Assembly (NCBI GenBank): GCA_963555705.1
Contig: OY743168.1
Location: 95,520,925-95,584,924 of the forward strand
DNA: 64,000 bases
Direction of reading: 5' to 3'
Source of the DNA: Ligustrum vulgare
Taxonomy: Eukaryota; Streptophyta; Magnoliopsida; Lamiales; Oleaceae
Part shown: piece after piece, positions 34,088 through 46,224 of the stretch
Numbering within the stretch: the first letter of the stretch is position 1
Layout of the letters: each line of letters opens with the position of its first letter
Program-made: the position numbers and the translations under genes
Notes under the pieces: generated by a model
Database searches by the model: none
Seen by the model: only the letters and a program-made list of their open reading frames with translations
What the model was told of the DNA's origin: nothing

Positions 34088-37000
34088 TAGGTGTGTCAAC
34101 GAGCCGAACATCAAGGCTCGAGCTTTTTTTGGTCCGAGCCGAACTAAAGCTCGGCCAAGAATTTGAGGCTCTGCTCGAGCTTCTTCGAGCCGAGCAGGGC
34201 CGGCCCTTTTTTTTTTTTTAAAGTCAAATGCGGCGAATGAATATGAATTGTAATTACTTAAATGAATTATACACAATAAATGTAGTTAAAATATCAAACA
34301 TAAGATTTAATAAAAATGTAAACGTAGATTTCGCAAAGTCTATCTATACTAAAATTAAATTACTAGTTGTTTTATATATATTCAATAAATGTTACAAGTT
34401 ACATTCTTATAAGTTAAAACCCTCCTCCTTTTTTCGGGTTTGGGACCGACTATGATCAACATAGGTGGAGTTAAAAATTGTACACGAATAAAAAATTTCG
34501 CGTACAATTTTTTTAAAAACATAATAATTTAAATTAAAAAAAATGATTTTTAAAAACTTACAATTTGTTCCATCTTAAATATTGCTCCAAGTCCTCGGCC
34601 ATGATGCTATCAACTTTATCTTGAAGTCGTAAATCTGCACATTCTCAATCCTTCAAGCATACAAGAGCTTCTAATATGTCTTCCTTTTGTCTTGATTGTT
34701 CGTCTGACAAAATCCTACCACCTAAACTAAATGCAGCCTCCGATGCTACGGTGGACACCGGAGGTATTAGTAAATCATGTGCATTTTTTGCTACAACTGG
34801 TATTGCCTTTCATTACACATCCACCAAGTTAAAACATCAAAATTCTCTAATTCTTGTGGTGTTAAAACACTGCGAACGTCCACACACATGTACCTAGCTA
34901 ATTCAGATGGAGTTTCAACATTTGTAGCACCTAACGATCTAGATGTGTTTCCACTGGAACTAATTGAGGGAGCACTTGCATTTGTGTTAATAAAGTTCCA
35001 TAAAGAATTAGAATGCATTGGAGTACTTTGGGAAACATTAGTTTGGGAACTAGAACTACATTGATCTTTTTTTGCAGTATAATAATTGTACATTTCACAT
35101 AATAAAGATTCCGCATTAACATGTGATAATTCTATATTTAAACTTTGTGAAATTCCCTTTATAATAGCCTTAGTGCCCATTAAATTTAATCGAGGATCTA
35201 TCACCGATGCTAAAACAAATAAAGAAGGTAATTTTTCCCAATATTTGCTAAATTTTAACTCCATGGAGCTGACTACATCATTAAAAATTGGAAAATTTCT
35301 ATATTGATTGAATGTTTGTACAATTTGAAAAAAGTGCTGTAAAACAAGTGAAGATGTTGGGTAATAACACAACTACATGCATTTGTGACATCATAAAAGG
35401 TTTTTAAAAATCTTTTTACACAAAATGCAATTTCCCATTCCCACTCTTCTAAATTATGGTCAGATCCATACGTATGTCTACCATTATAATACATTGAAAT
35501 AATTTTATCATAATTTTCACATGAGTGTAATATAAGGTATGTAGAGTTCCATTTATGTGATACATCCTTAGCAAATGAATGTTCTTCTAAACTATACTTC
35601 GCACACAAACTATTAAATGCTTGTTTTCTTGATGGTGATACATTTATGAAATTTATTGTTTGTCTAATTTTATCTAAGGATTTTTCAATATGTTTTAAAC
35701 TACTTTTAACAATTAAGTTGATAATGTGACAAACATAACGTTGGTGAAAAATAAACTATCAAATGCAGGGTTAAAACCAGAAACAAATTTATCAATAACA
35801 ACCTTATTAACGCTAGCATTATCAAAAGTAAAACTACGAATCATATCTTGCATACTGAATTCTTGTATAATCCCTTTTAAAACTAAATATATGTTAGCGG
35901 CATTATGAGGATATTCTACTAATCTAAATGCAATAATTTTTTTGTGTAAAATCTAAAGATTATCAATGTAATGAGCTGTGGCAGCAATATAACCTTTTTT
36001 TTTAATTACCAACAGTCCATAAATCAGATGTAAATGAAATAACAGCATCATATGTTTTTAAGGCTTTAATGGTAGTTTCTTTCCTTTTGTTATATAATTT
36101 TACGGTGTCTGCACGAAGTGTATTTCTACAGTAAGGAGTATACCTGGGTTGAAGATAATTCTGCACATGTCGGGTGAAGTGAACAGAGTCAATTAAGGAA
36201 AGGGGCATCTCGGCGGCCGCCACATATGCAGCCATACCTTCACGAAATCTTTCTTGCAAATACACGAAGGTTGAAAGAGTAGAATCAGAAGGTCTAGAAC
36301 CACCAAAAACAAGCTGGGACTGTGTTGGGTCACCAACCTGTTTCGCTTTGCACGTCCTTGCTATGTGGCGATTCAAATGTGACGTGCTTGACCCGAGCTT
36401 CCAGCTCATTTCCTTACCACAGTAATTGCAGCACGCTTTCCATATATCAACTCCATTTTCAACACCAATTTTTTTTCTTATCATATGTTTCCAGCAATCC
36501 GATGACTCTTTTTTAACTCGCTTGATTTCAACAACTTCCTCATCTTGGATATCATCCAAGTCAATGGGAGCATTTCCGGAGGCATCGATATGAGAGAGGG
36601 TACTAGAACTACCCCTGAATTGGTTAACTTCATCACTGTTAAACTCCATACGTATTGTAGTGTAGAATGTAGTTTCAAATTTGAAAGTTGAAAGTTGAAA
36701 CCGAGAGAAATTATCACAAGAATTGAAGAATATAGAGAAATAGAGAATTGATTAGAAATTATATCAAACAAATGAATATTATGACAAAATGAAAAAACTT
36801 GTAACTTGTAAGTAAATTGTGAATTAACTCGTGAATTTACAAACAAAATACGACCTATTTATAGAAAAAAATGTGGGCAAAAAAAAAAAAAAAATTCAAA
36901 TTTCAAAAAAAAAAATCTGCATAATTCAAATACAGATAAAAAATCAGACCAACTAGTACGCAAGGATACTACGCTGCCAGCAGCGTAGCTGCCTGCAAAT

Positions 37001-37198
37001 TTGCAAGCAGCACACGGGCCAGATTGGCCCGTGTGGCTCGGCGGGCCACACGGACCGGCCCCGGCTCGAGCCCATTGAGTTTTTTTGGGCTCGGCCCGAG
37101 CTTCGGCTCAGTCCTACAAGCCTCGAGCCGAGCTTAGCCTGAGATTTTAACGAGCCAGCCCTAGCTACCAGAGTCGACGAGTCGTTTTGACACGCCTA
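34088..37198 (-). mobile_element. Complete hAT transposon (3,111 bp) with decayed transposase
   Basis: The ends read TAGGTGTGTCAACGAGCCG and, inverted, TAGGCGTGTCAAAACGAC. A perfect 8-bp target duplication TTTGAGGA lies at 34080-34087 and 37199-37206. Both subterminal regions are built from GAGCTCGAGCC/GGCTCGAG-like words and contain strong palindromes (for example GGGCCAGATTGGCCCGTG near 37016). The transposase gene runs on the minus strand. The intact ends mean the element could still be moved by an active transposase from elsewhere; that is an inference. Confidence 0.95.
34558..36649 (-). pseudogene. hAT transposase (BED zinc finger, RICESLEEPER-like), inactivated
   Basis: Translation starts at 36649 with an acidic N-terminus, then a BED zinc finger (WKHMI, CNYCGKEM, HLNRHIART C, with the Cys2-His-Cys/His spacing). 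It continues to YLQPRYTP and FTSDLW, the start of the RNase-H-like catalytic part. Just after FTSDLWTV the frame meets a stop inside an A-run, then continues in another frame as GYIAATAHYID, with another stop where WILHKK is expected. Later pieces include KWNSTYLIL (35.5 kb), KYWEKLPSLFVLASVIDPR (35.2 kb) and ELENFDVLTWW. The C-terminal dimerisation segment is present as PPVSTVASEAAFSLGGRIL. At least three frameshifts and three stops are present. The order and content match plant hAT (Ac/Tam3-like) transposases of about 680-700 residues. Confidence 0.93.
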
Positions 37199-37222
37199 TT
37201 TGAGGACAATGAAAGTTTTAAC

Positions 37223-37571
37223 CAATGTTTAGAAAATCGGACCGGACCGACAGGGAAAATCGGGATCCGGCCGGAAAATCGGTCCGGTTCATCCCAAAAA
37301 CAGGCCGGTAAAAAACCGGTCGATTCAACCGGTTGAAAATCGGGGAAAAATCGGCCGGTTCAATAGGTTTTCGTTTTTTTAAGCTACTTTTTGTGTATAA
37401 TTTTATTTTCTAAATGAGTAAATATTAGTTTATTTGTAAAATAACTTATTTTTTAGAAGTTTTGTGATTTTTTAATAATTTTTTATATTTTAATTGAAAC
37501 CGGTTGGACCTTTTGACCCTTGACCCATTGCCTTTTCCGGTTCGAACTGGTTTCCGGTTTTCTAAACATTG
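37223..37571. mobile_element. hAT-type element (349 bp)
   Basis: The ends CAATGTTTAGAAAATCGGA and, inverted, CAATGTTTAGAAAACCGGA are flanked by a perfect 8-bp duplication GTTTTAAC at 37215-37222 and 37572-37579. The interior is rich in CCGG words (CCGGTCCGGT-like) at both ends and AT-rich in the middle. It lies only 16 bp beyond the right-hand duplication of the 3.1-kb hAT element. Confidence 0.9.
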
Positions 37572-39322
37572 GTTTTAACCAATGTTGTTCGATGATACTA
37601 GATTAATTGAACCTCTATTTGTTTAATATTTTTCCATATTTAAATTCTATTCTTAATGATATGTAGATTTTTTATTTATTTATTTTAGTTCATCTTTTTT
37701 TTTTTTTTGCACTTATCTATGTATATGTCTGACATCTCATCTGACCTTGTCCTATTTACAAAAACTGATATTTTGATTTTGATTTTGTGAAAAGTGATTT
37801 TTTATTTTTTTTTAGAATGTGTAGATAAAAACTAGTATGAAAAATTGTAAAAATGATTTTTTAAAGAATATGTGACTTGTGATTGAGAATGAATGTTCAG
37901 AAAAATTAATTCTTGAAAAACCAATTCCAAATGGGTAAGTAGTAGAGTATTATGTCTTGTGTGTTAAACATCCGCGCCACTTTTATAAATTGAGATGCAT
38001 TTATGATTTTTTTGGTACATAAAACTAAATATATTTAAAATAAAAGTTCGGAAAATTTTAATTAAAATTAACATTTCATATTGCGTAATTTGTTACATTC
38101 GTTTAAATAAAGGATCACATATATTTAATTTGTAATGTTAAAATAAATATGAAATGAAATTAATTTGTGATTATCTAGAAAATATATTTTGAAAAAAATT
38201 AATTATTTCAATAATCATTAAAATTGAATAGTTATGCAAATTGTCTTTTTTCGTTTCTCATTTTTCTTTAGATATTTATTTCACATATTAACATTTAAAT
38301 TCGATATATGTGAGTAACAAATGACCGTTGGTGTGATAAATGTCGCAAGTGCACGATATTGTGAATAAGTAGTAAAAGTGGACTTTTTGAGTCCGGAATA
38401 TCGATCCTACGAGGACTGACTTACTTATTACTAATTTCGATTAATCAATTCCTAAACTACAACTAAATGCCAAGATTCATTTAGAACTCTTAAACTAGTG
38501 AAAGTAATTATATATCAAAATAAACTAATAAAACAAATAAAAGATTTGGTTTTTTTTTTTTATGAATTAAAAGTGTTGGGATTCACGATTTCATCATAGT
38601 TTTCGTATTCAATTTCTCATCTCATATTTTCTTTCTAAAGTAATATTTGATCGAATTCACAATTGTATCTAAAATTCCTCTCTCGAGTCTAAATTAGTTC
38701 TATTTAATTAGGTCAACCACATATTACTATGTTAGGTCAGAATAAGCCCTAATTAAACGCATTCAATCACAAGAATTCACAAAGATCACAACAATCACAA
38801 TCATGTATCTCTACCCTTTTGTTAAATTGCTGGAATTTATCACGTGATCTAGGATGTTAACTCACCTCTCGGATTATGAAAACAACCCACAAAGTCAATG
38901 AATTAGTGGCCAATTAATTCATGCATTAAGATTGGAAATAAATTCAATAAATCAAATTAATGCATAATTACATGAGAATTGAAATTGAATAAATAAACTA
39001 AGATTACATCGTTTGCCCCAAGTACAATAGTTAGTTACACATAATTAAATAAATACAAGAAGAACATCACCAAATTCTAGCAATAAGTTGAGAAGAGGAA
39101 GGAATTCTTGTACCAAGATCCAATCTTCAACCCAAGTTCTTGATTTCTTCTTTGGCTTCTTGGAATTTCTCCTTGGTTTCTTGTAGAATGTCAATGAATA
39201 ATGAATTGGGGACTTCCTTCTCTAGGTTAAAATATATCTTTTTATAGTTTAGAAGTCAAGAAAGTGGTTTTAATCCTTGTTGGGCTTGAAAACAAATGGA
39301 AAAAATCAAGGAACAAACCAAA

Positions 39323-41375
39323 GGAATAATACAAAAACAAGGTGGTTATAATACCACATTTCAAACTTAAAGAAATAAGTTTAAAACTTCACAAATCAGG
39401 TTATAAATAAAATAATTAATATATTATATAAATCACCCACCCACTTCAAATCAGTAAACGATCTGTAACTCCACCACCACCAACTACTGTCGTCATCACA
39501 ATCACCACCTCCAAAGTGACGTTCGACTCATCTCCACCACCGCCAGAAAACTGATGAATTGTGAAATTAATAAAAAAATATAAAATCTGTAATTTACATT
39601 CAAGTTTTGAATTAACAGACATCGCATCTTAGCTAAAGCCACCACCCACCTCCTCCGCCGCCACCACCACTAGTCGTCGCCACCAGAATCCAGAAGAAGA
39701 AGAAGACTGGAACATTTTTTAACATGTGACCTATTGCACCATATGTGACCTGTGACCAAAGCGTCATATGTGACCTATGACCGCCATCTGGAAGAAGAAG
39801 AAGACTGTAACATGTTTGAACATGTGACCTAATGCGACATCTGAAAGAAGAAGACTGGAACATTTTTGAACATGTGACCCAATGCGCCATATGTGACCCG
39901 TGACGTAAAGTGTCATATGTGACCAGTGATTATTACTTGTCATCTACAAGATGTAAAATGTGACAGGTGACCCTAAAATGTAATATGTGATTTGAAGTAT
40001 AAATCAAGATGTGATTGTGACTTAAATTATTAAGTGTGACCAGTTTTCTTGAATTTAAGACCTGGTAAAATTGATGTCACCAAGGAATTTTATGACTTGT
40101 GACCTGTTTACGTGTGACTTCCAGGCTCCAGCATATGGACTGTAATGTAATGTATCAAATAGGTTGTAACCTGAACAATTATGAAGTGTGACTTAATGCA
40201 TCAAATTTGACATGTAACATTCACATTTTGAAGTGTGACCAGTGACATGTGACCTAATACATCAAACGTGACCTGAAAATTTGTTGTGTGACATGTGACT
40301 TCATACATTAAATGTGGCATGTGACCTAAACATTTAAACTGTGACCTGAAAATTTTGTTGTGTGACATGTGGAATATGACTGTGACCCATTACATGTAAC
40401 ACATTAATGTGTCAATGTGACCTAAACATTTAAAGTGTGACCTGAAAATTTGTTGTGTGACCTGTAGAATATAACTGTGACCCATTACATGTGACCAATT
40501 AGTTCGTCACATTTAACATGTGACTTGAAATTTTGTTGTGTGACCTGTGGAATATGATTGTGACCCATTACACGTGACCTCTTATGCGTGGACTTTCACA
40601 TGTGACCTTGTCGTAGCCAACACCATAAAAACACAACCAGAAAGGCAACAACCAGCACCAAAAACTCATAATCCAAACACAGACAGCTAAAAACATGGTA
40701 GCACCACCACCAATTGTCTGCACAACCACAACCACAACCACCACCTACCACCACACCACACCCACAACTCGCCTCCCCATACATCCACCCAAAACATTCA
40801 CCACCACCACTTCCCCAACCCCAATGCTCACAACCAATCCGCTCTCCAATACCAGCAACAGCCAATGAGTGCCCCGACTGTAGACTGAGCGTTGTCATCG
40901 CCACCAAACAATAAAAACTACAGTCGCGTCCTAACCACTCCAGCTGCCACCTCCACCTAACAAAAAACACCACCGCTAGTCACCGCGTCCTTGCCATTTC
41001 GTCCTACCACTGACCTCAGCTCCATCAACTACAACGGGGTGCAGGTTTGGGAATTTTGGTTGATAAATTAGGGCTGAATTAAGGTGGGGAGTCAAAATAC
41101 TCATCGTCGTCGGAGGAGGGAGTGTCGGCAGGAGTCTCTACGCCACCAGTATTATCGGAGGAGAGGTGGGGGGAGGAGTTGCAGACTTTTCCCTGAGATG
41201 AAAATTCATTGCAACGAAATGGGGGTGTGGATGGATGGGTAGGGTGAATTGAATTATAATAATATTATTAATTAATATTTTAAATATGAATTAGGACCTT
41301 ATTATTGAACTAATAACTTACAAACTTGATTTATGAATTGTTAACTTAAATAACAGGTTGTGCTGTAATTTCCAC
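39323..41375 (-). mobile_element. MULE copy C (2,053 bp), inserted in the left LTR
   Basis: Its ends match those of MULE copy A in inverted orientation. The left end GGAATAATACAAAAACAAGG corresponds to the right end of copy A, and the right end read inwards is GTGGAAATTACAGCACAACC, matching GAGGAAATTACGGCTCATCC. The possible target duplication is weak (AACAAAC repeated on both sides) and the exact ends carry an uncertainty of a few bases. The interior has CCA/GGT-rich segments at 39465-39680 and 40690-40830 around a long GTGACC array. Open frames in this GC-richer part (for example 40596-40973) are low-complexity translations and are not called as genes. Confidence 0.82.
39720..40610 (-). repeat. 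Degenerate GTGACC array inside MULE copy C
   Basis: About 890 bases are filled with TGTGACC, ACATGTGACC, TGTGACCTG and related words. Higher-order units include GAAGAAGAAGACTG(G/T)AACAT..GAACATGTGACC (three times near 39690-39880) and AACATTTAAA(C/G)TGTGACCTGAAAATTTTGTTGTGTGAC (near 40330-40560). It is the reverse-complement orientation of the arrays at 26950-27440 and 62565-63170, in keeping with the inverted orientation of its MULE. Confidence 0.9.
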
Positions 41376-41604
41376 AAAAAACAAACATTGGCAAAAAACC
41401 CTATGCAGGGCTGCGTCAAACAGGCCCAAACGGAGGCCACTGGTTGGTCGCGGTTTGCAAACCGCGATTGAAATTCTGGCCCGTCACCTAAAACAATCAA
41501 AATAAATAAACAATTAAACAATATCAAACTCTAAAATACTCACAATTGTGTAAATTTGAAATCAAAATAAGTACGAAAACGTACTTATCAAATCCCCCAA
41601 ACTT

Positions 41605-41774
41605 AAACTCTTGTTCATCCTCGAATAAGATAAAACATACAATCACACAATCATAGTAGCACAATAAATTCATCACACTATAATAACTTGCTGATTCGCT
41701 TCAAGATTTAAAACTGCAGTAATCCTTGAAAGTTTTTCAAACAATGCTATACTCATCTTAATTTAATCCATGCT

Positions 41775-41819
<45 letters not shown>

Positions 41820-44413
41820 CAATCAACTCAATCATCATAGTGCACATAGGTGATCTCCAGACCCTTAGTGGTCAAATTTCGCTTTCCCTCTCGTGAGATG
41901 CACTCCCCCATACTTGTTATTTTATCTCTAACTCGGGGTATAATTTCTAAAGTTGCTTCCTAAATCACTAATTCTTCTCCGCTCAAGTTTAAGTGTGTCT
42001 AACTGATGATGGTTTTTACCTAGGGTTGCGATGATTATCCTTTAATTGAGTGCTCCAACCTTCAGACATCCACCAGGTAATTGAAACGCACTAGTTATCT
42101 TAGTCACAAATGTGCAAACTATCAACTAAATTCTTATATCATGCAGTACCATTCTCCATTAAGCTACTAATGACCCTTGTAGTGAGCTTTAGGCCGGTGG
42201 CTCCCAAGTCAGTTGACCATAGGGCACCAGGTTTTGAAATACCCCTACGGGCTTAATCGCTTGAGTCACTACACTCTGAAGAAATGTGTCAAATGAATGC
42301 AATGTTCTAATTTTTTTTCCTTTTTTTTGTTGTTACAAAAATAAATCTACATGAGTTACCTCTTTTTCTTAAGCTTTCTAGATAATCCCCGTAGCGAGTT
42401 TTAGGCCGCTGGCTCCCAAGCCAGACGACTTTAGGGCACCAGGTATAGAAATACCCCTACGAGCTTAATCACTCGAGTCAAAAAGGCTATAAAGAGAGGT
42501 AAAAGATGCATGCATGTTCCTACTTTATGTAAGGGATTAGATTACCAGCATTTGGTCATTACCTAGCTTTCTCTTGTCAGCCAAGGTCACTCCACACATC
42601 AATTTTGCACACATGGAATCAACACACCCCCAAACAGTAACCATTATCAATTTTTACACCCCAAACCGTCTAACTAATTGGTCAAAGTGATGGAATGAAA
42701 TGTTTAGAGTGGGAATGTATCCTAAGTTCATATTGATAACCTACAACGAACTATTCAAGTGCCACCTATGTGCGCGATAATCAAATTGACTATGTGCTCA
42801 AATAATGATCTAGCATGAATCAAATTACTCCAAGTATATCACATCTATCCACAATTCATTAATCGTACAGTTTCAAACATGAAGTACGGAAATGCTATTA
42901 AACTTAACGAACAAACATGCAAAAACAATTTTTTTTTAAATACTAATAAAAGCGAAAATTTTAACTCAAATTTTTGCGCACACCCCCAAACTAAAGTATC
43001 ACATTGTCCTCAATGTGTCAAAAAATTATTTAACTAATAAAGACACAAGAAGGTAGAATTTACTCCCCTGGGGTATGGCTTGAAGTTGGTGGAGACCATT
43101 GATACTTTTGCTCATTGGATGTCAAGACAATTTTCTTTATTCCTCATTGCTAAACTAGAAATTCCCCTTTAAGAATTCACAATAAACATTAGTGATAACA
43201 TATAAGGTGTAAGAATTAACATTGAATCCACACAAAGAAAATTTGCAATGTCTAACTCTTATAAAAATTATCTTAACAGAGTGTACATTCTGCAAAAATC
43301 CTATAAATAGGAAAAGACAAGGTTTACAAACTGTTTTGAATATCGAAAATCTAGGTGCAACCTTATAATTTTTATTTTTTTTTGGTGTAACAATCTATTA
43401 GTGATAGGGGCAACGATGAATTTTTTTTATTCAAAGTAATAAAAACTCCACAAAAATTGTGGGAATCGTGTCCTAAATTCTAATGCAAATCCTAATTCAA
43501 ACTATATGATATCAAAATTAAAGAACAAAAGTTTAGGGTTTAGAAGTCGGTTTACGGCCCTTTAATTCTTGATTTATAGTCTCAAGCTTGACTGTTGAAC
43601 AATGCTTCAAGGCACTCCAAACAAGGCTTTTGATAATTTGCTATATTTGCTGAAATTTCCTTTGCACCCAATTGCACTTTTGCTCCAAATTTTTATGATG
43701 CACTGTTCAAAATCAAAGGTAATTTTACCATTCATCTCAAACTCAACTACATAAATCTCAACCTCTTCTTCGGACCCTATCACAAAATCAATTTTAAGAG
43801 AATCAATTGAGTCCAAGGACTGCTTGATAGTGCTACCCTCATCGGCTGTTATGTTTGTTGATAGAATGAAATCCTCATTCCCATCCTGATCGTCTTCTTT
43901 TGTTGTAGTCTCCTCGAGCTTGATATCCGGATGTGAAATTGTTGACATATGGACAATGACATCTTCATGGAAATCATTTGATTCTTGTTCTATTTGTTGA
44001 AGATTCAGTGGAGGTGATTCATTTAATTAATACTCATTTGAATTTGGTGGAAGAAATAATTTCAAGGGTAAATCACTCTCATCAAATTCTGTGAAGCGTA
44101 TAAAAAATCAAGTTGGAAAGTCATCTAGGACCGCTTCATTAATTTCATACTCAGCTTTTATCTCTTGTAGTCGATACCCTATGATACAATCTCCCATTAC
44201 CATATCTTCCTCTTCAACTCCTTGATCTATCAATTGTTGTTGCCTTATGAGTGAGTCATGTACAAGCATTTTATTAAAGTTAACCGCAGCCATTTTGAGT
44301 GTTCTGTATCAATACCTAATAAGAAAATAACAAATACAAGAAATCAATCTGAAAAAAAAATAAAAATAGAAAATCAAAAAGATTAAACCAAACTAATAAC
44401 AAATAAAAATTAG
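41605..44413 (-). other. Internal region of the LTR retrotransposon
   Basis: The region lacks gag/pol domains. Two frames on the minus strand (43607-43948 and 44108-44293) are acidic, have no recognised motif, and lie just after the primer-binding site where gag would start. A 212-bp-period direct repeat (GTAG(T/C)GAG(C/T)TTTAGGCCG, GGCTCCCAAG, AGGGCACCAGGT, AATACCCCTACG) is seen at 42179 and 42391. A GT microsatellite occupies 41777-41818. Confidence 0.7.
41777..41818. repeat. GT dinucleotide microsatellite
   Basis: Twenty-one uninterrupted GT units within the internal region of the LTR retrotransposon. Confidence 0.98.
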
Positions 44414-45607
44414 TCCCCAGCAACGGTGCCAAAAAATTGTTGTGATAAATATCGCAAGTGCACGAAATTGCGAACAAGTAGTAAAAGTGGACTTTTTGAG
44501 TCCGGAATGTCGATCCCATGAGAACTAACTTACTTATTACTAATTCTGATTAATCAATTCCTAAAATACAAATAAATGCCAAGATTCATTTAGAACTATT
44601 AAACTAGTGAAAGCAATTATATATCAAAATAAACTAATAAAACAAATAAAAGACTTGGTTTTTGTTTTTATGAATTAAAAGTGTTGGGATTCACGATTTC
44701 ATCCTAGTTTTCGTATTCAATTTCTCATCCCATGTTTTCTTTTTAAAGTAGTATTTGATCGAATTTACAATTGTATCTAAAATTTCCCTCTCGAGTTTAA
44801 ATTAGTTCTATTTAATTAGGTCAACCACATATAGACGTTAGGTCAAAATAAGCTCTAATTAAACGCATTCAATCACAAGAATTCACAAAGAATTCACAAA
44901 GATCACAACAATCACAACCAAAAGGAGGGCGCGGGTTGGCCGCACTTTGCAAACCGCGGTTGAAATTCTGGTCCGTCAGCCGAACTTCAAACACGCTTAA
45001 CTTTTGATCTACAACTCCAATTTGTGCACCGTTGATTATGTTGAACTCTAAATTCAATTATATTTTCAATGATATATTATGTGCTCCGTGGAGATATTTG
45101 TACCAAAAGTTTTGCATTGATTTCTTCACATACTCCGCACATAAATTCTTTGTTTTGCTTCAATCTCTTCCAAATTCGAGTTTTTCCTAAAAAAATCAAA
45201 ATAAATAAACAATTAAACAATATCTAACTCTAAAATACTCACAATTGTGTAAATTTGAGATAAAAATAAGTACGAAAAATGTACTTATCAACCGTGCATC
45301 GCATGGGTGTAACACTAGTTAATATATAAAAATAGTTGAGTTTTGACGGGAAAACTCAGTTTTTATTGTGTTCACACTGCTGCTACTTTCGAACAATGAT
45401 AGAATGAGGCTTAATTATAGAGTATTTTTATGGGAATTTTTTTTACTTATTTATATTTGGTTATTTGTGTTTAAACCTCTCTTTTCATAAAATTATTCCG
45501 ATCTTTTAATATTTTGAATCTTTCAAATAAGTATTTGTGTTCACTCATACAAATTCAATGTAAAATTTTTAGTTCAAAATTACATCGAAATTGTATTACA
45601 CATCTAA

Positions 45608-46221
45608 GAGCGTCTCCAATAGACTCTTTATATTTAAAGAGTATATTTTACATAATAGAGAGTATCTTCAAATTTAATAAGCAAAATTTTGTATAAGCTC
45701 TAAAAAACTCTTTATTTTACTTTATCATAAAAATATTTATTATCTTTCTTTATTTTTAGTTAATTTTTTTTTTAAAGTGAATGACCACTGATATCAAATA
45801 CTCCATCTGTCTCATTTATATAAGCTTGTTTGACTTTTCACAAAGATTAAGAAAACATATTTAATGTTATTGAAAAAGTAATTTTTGTAAAGAAAATTCT
45901 AAATTTACCCTTATTTAAGTACTAAAATATTATTATTAGAAGTAATAAATATGAGTATATTAGTAAACAAACAAAACAAATATTTCTCAATAAAGAAACA
46001 AGTCTATATAATTGAGACATGAGAAAAATGAAAGACAGCTTATGAAAATGGGACGGATGGAGTATGTAATACATAAAGGTAACGTAGGAACATTGAAAAT
46101 TGGAACTTATTGCTCTCTAAATTTAAATGTTAAAATAAAGAGCTTATTGGAGTGAAATCTTAAGAGTCGACTTTTCAAAATAAAGAGCATTTCTAATTTA
46201 GAGAGTATATTAGAGATGCTC
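45608..46221. mobile_element. Tourist-like (PIF/Harbinger) MITE, 614 bp with nested Stowaway
   Basis: The ends GAGCGTCTCCAATAGACTC and, inverted, GAGCATCTCTAATATACTC are flanked by TAA on both sides (45605-45607 and 46222-46224), the duplication type of PIF/Harbinger elements. Both arms are long, with repeated TAAAGAG(T/C)(A/T)TA words. A second MITE is nested at 45801-46062. Confidence 0.9.
45801..46062. mobile_element. Stowaway-like (Tc1/mariner) MITE, 262 bp
   Basis: The ends CTCCATCTGTCTCA and, inverted, CTCCATCCGTCCCA match the standard Stowaway terminus CTCCCTCCGTCCC. TA is present on each side. It lies inside the Tourist-like MITE, which dates it as younger. Confidence 0.92.
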
Positions 46222-46224
46222 TAA

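Larger units (their letters stand above)
38329..45290 (-). mobile_element. Non-autonomous LTR retrotransposon (6,962 bp with nested MULE)
   Basis: The two LTRs (38329-41590 and 44438-45290) share TGATAAAT(G/A)TCGCAAGTGC at one end and GTACTTATCA at the other. A 5-bp duplication ACCGT flanks the element (38324-38328 and 45291-45295). The primer-binding site TGGCACCGTTGCTGGGGA on the minus strand (44414-44431) is next to the right-hand LTR, so the element reads leftwards. It resembles the TGGCGCCGTTGCCGGGG site known from Tat/Ogre-type Ty3 elements. A purine-rich tract (AAGTTTGGGGGAT, minus) adjoins the other LTR at 41592-41604. The interior of about 2.8 kb holds only short frames. The LTRs differ by large deletions: the right LTR lacks most of the middle, and the left LTR lacks about 250 bp near its end and contains a MULE. 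Confidence 0.92.
37790..45318 (+). mobile_element. Helitron 3' part, plus strand, split by an LTR retrotransposon
   Basis: The left piece (about 37790-38328) and a short right piece (45291-45318) together match the minus-strand Helitron at 23059-25310. The right piece completes the terminal hairpin (ACCGTGCATCGCATGGGTG) and the end AACACTAG|T at 45315-45318. The LTR retrotransposon at 38329-45290 entered the hairpin itself, duplicating ACCGT. The 5' end of the Helitron was not identified. Confidence 0.85.

Noticed and set aside
40596..40973. A 125-codon minus-strand frame rich in Trp, Gly and Cys
   Set aside because: It is a translation of CCA/CAACC-rich low-complexity DNA inside MULE copy C and has no recognisable family.
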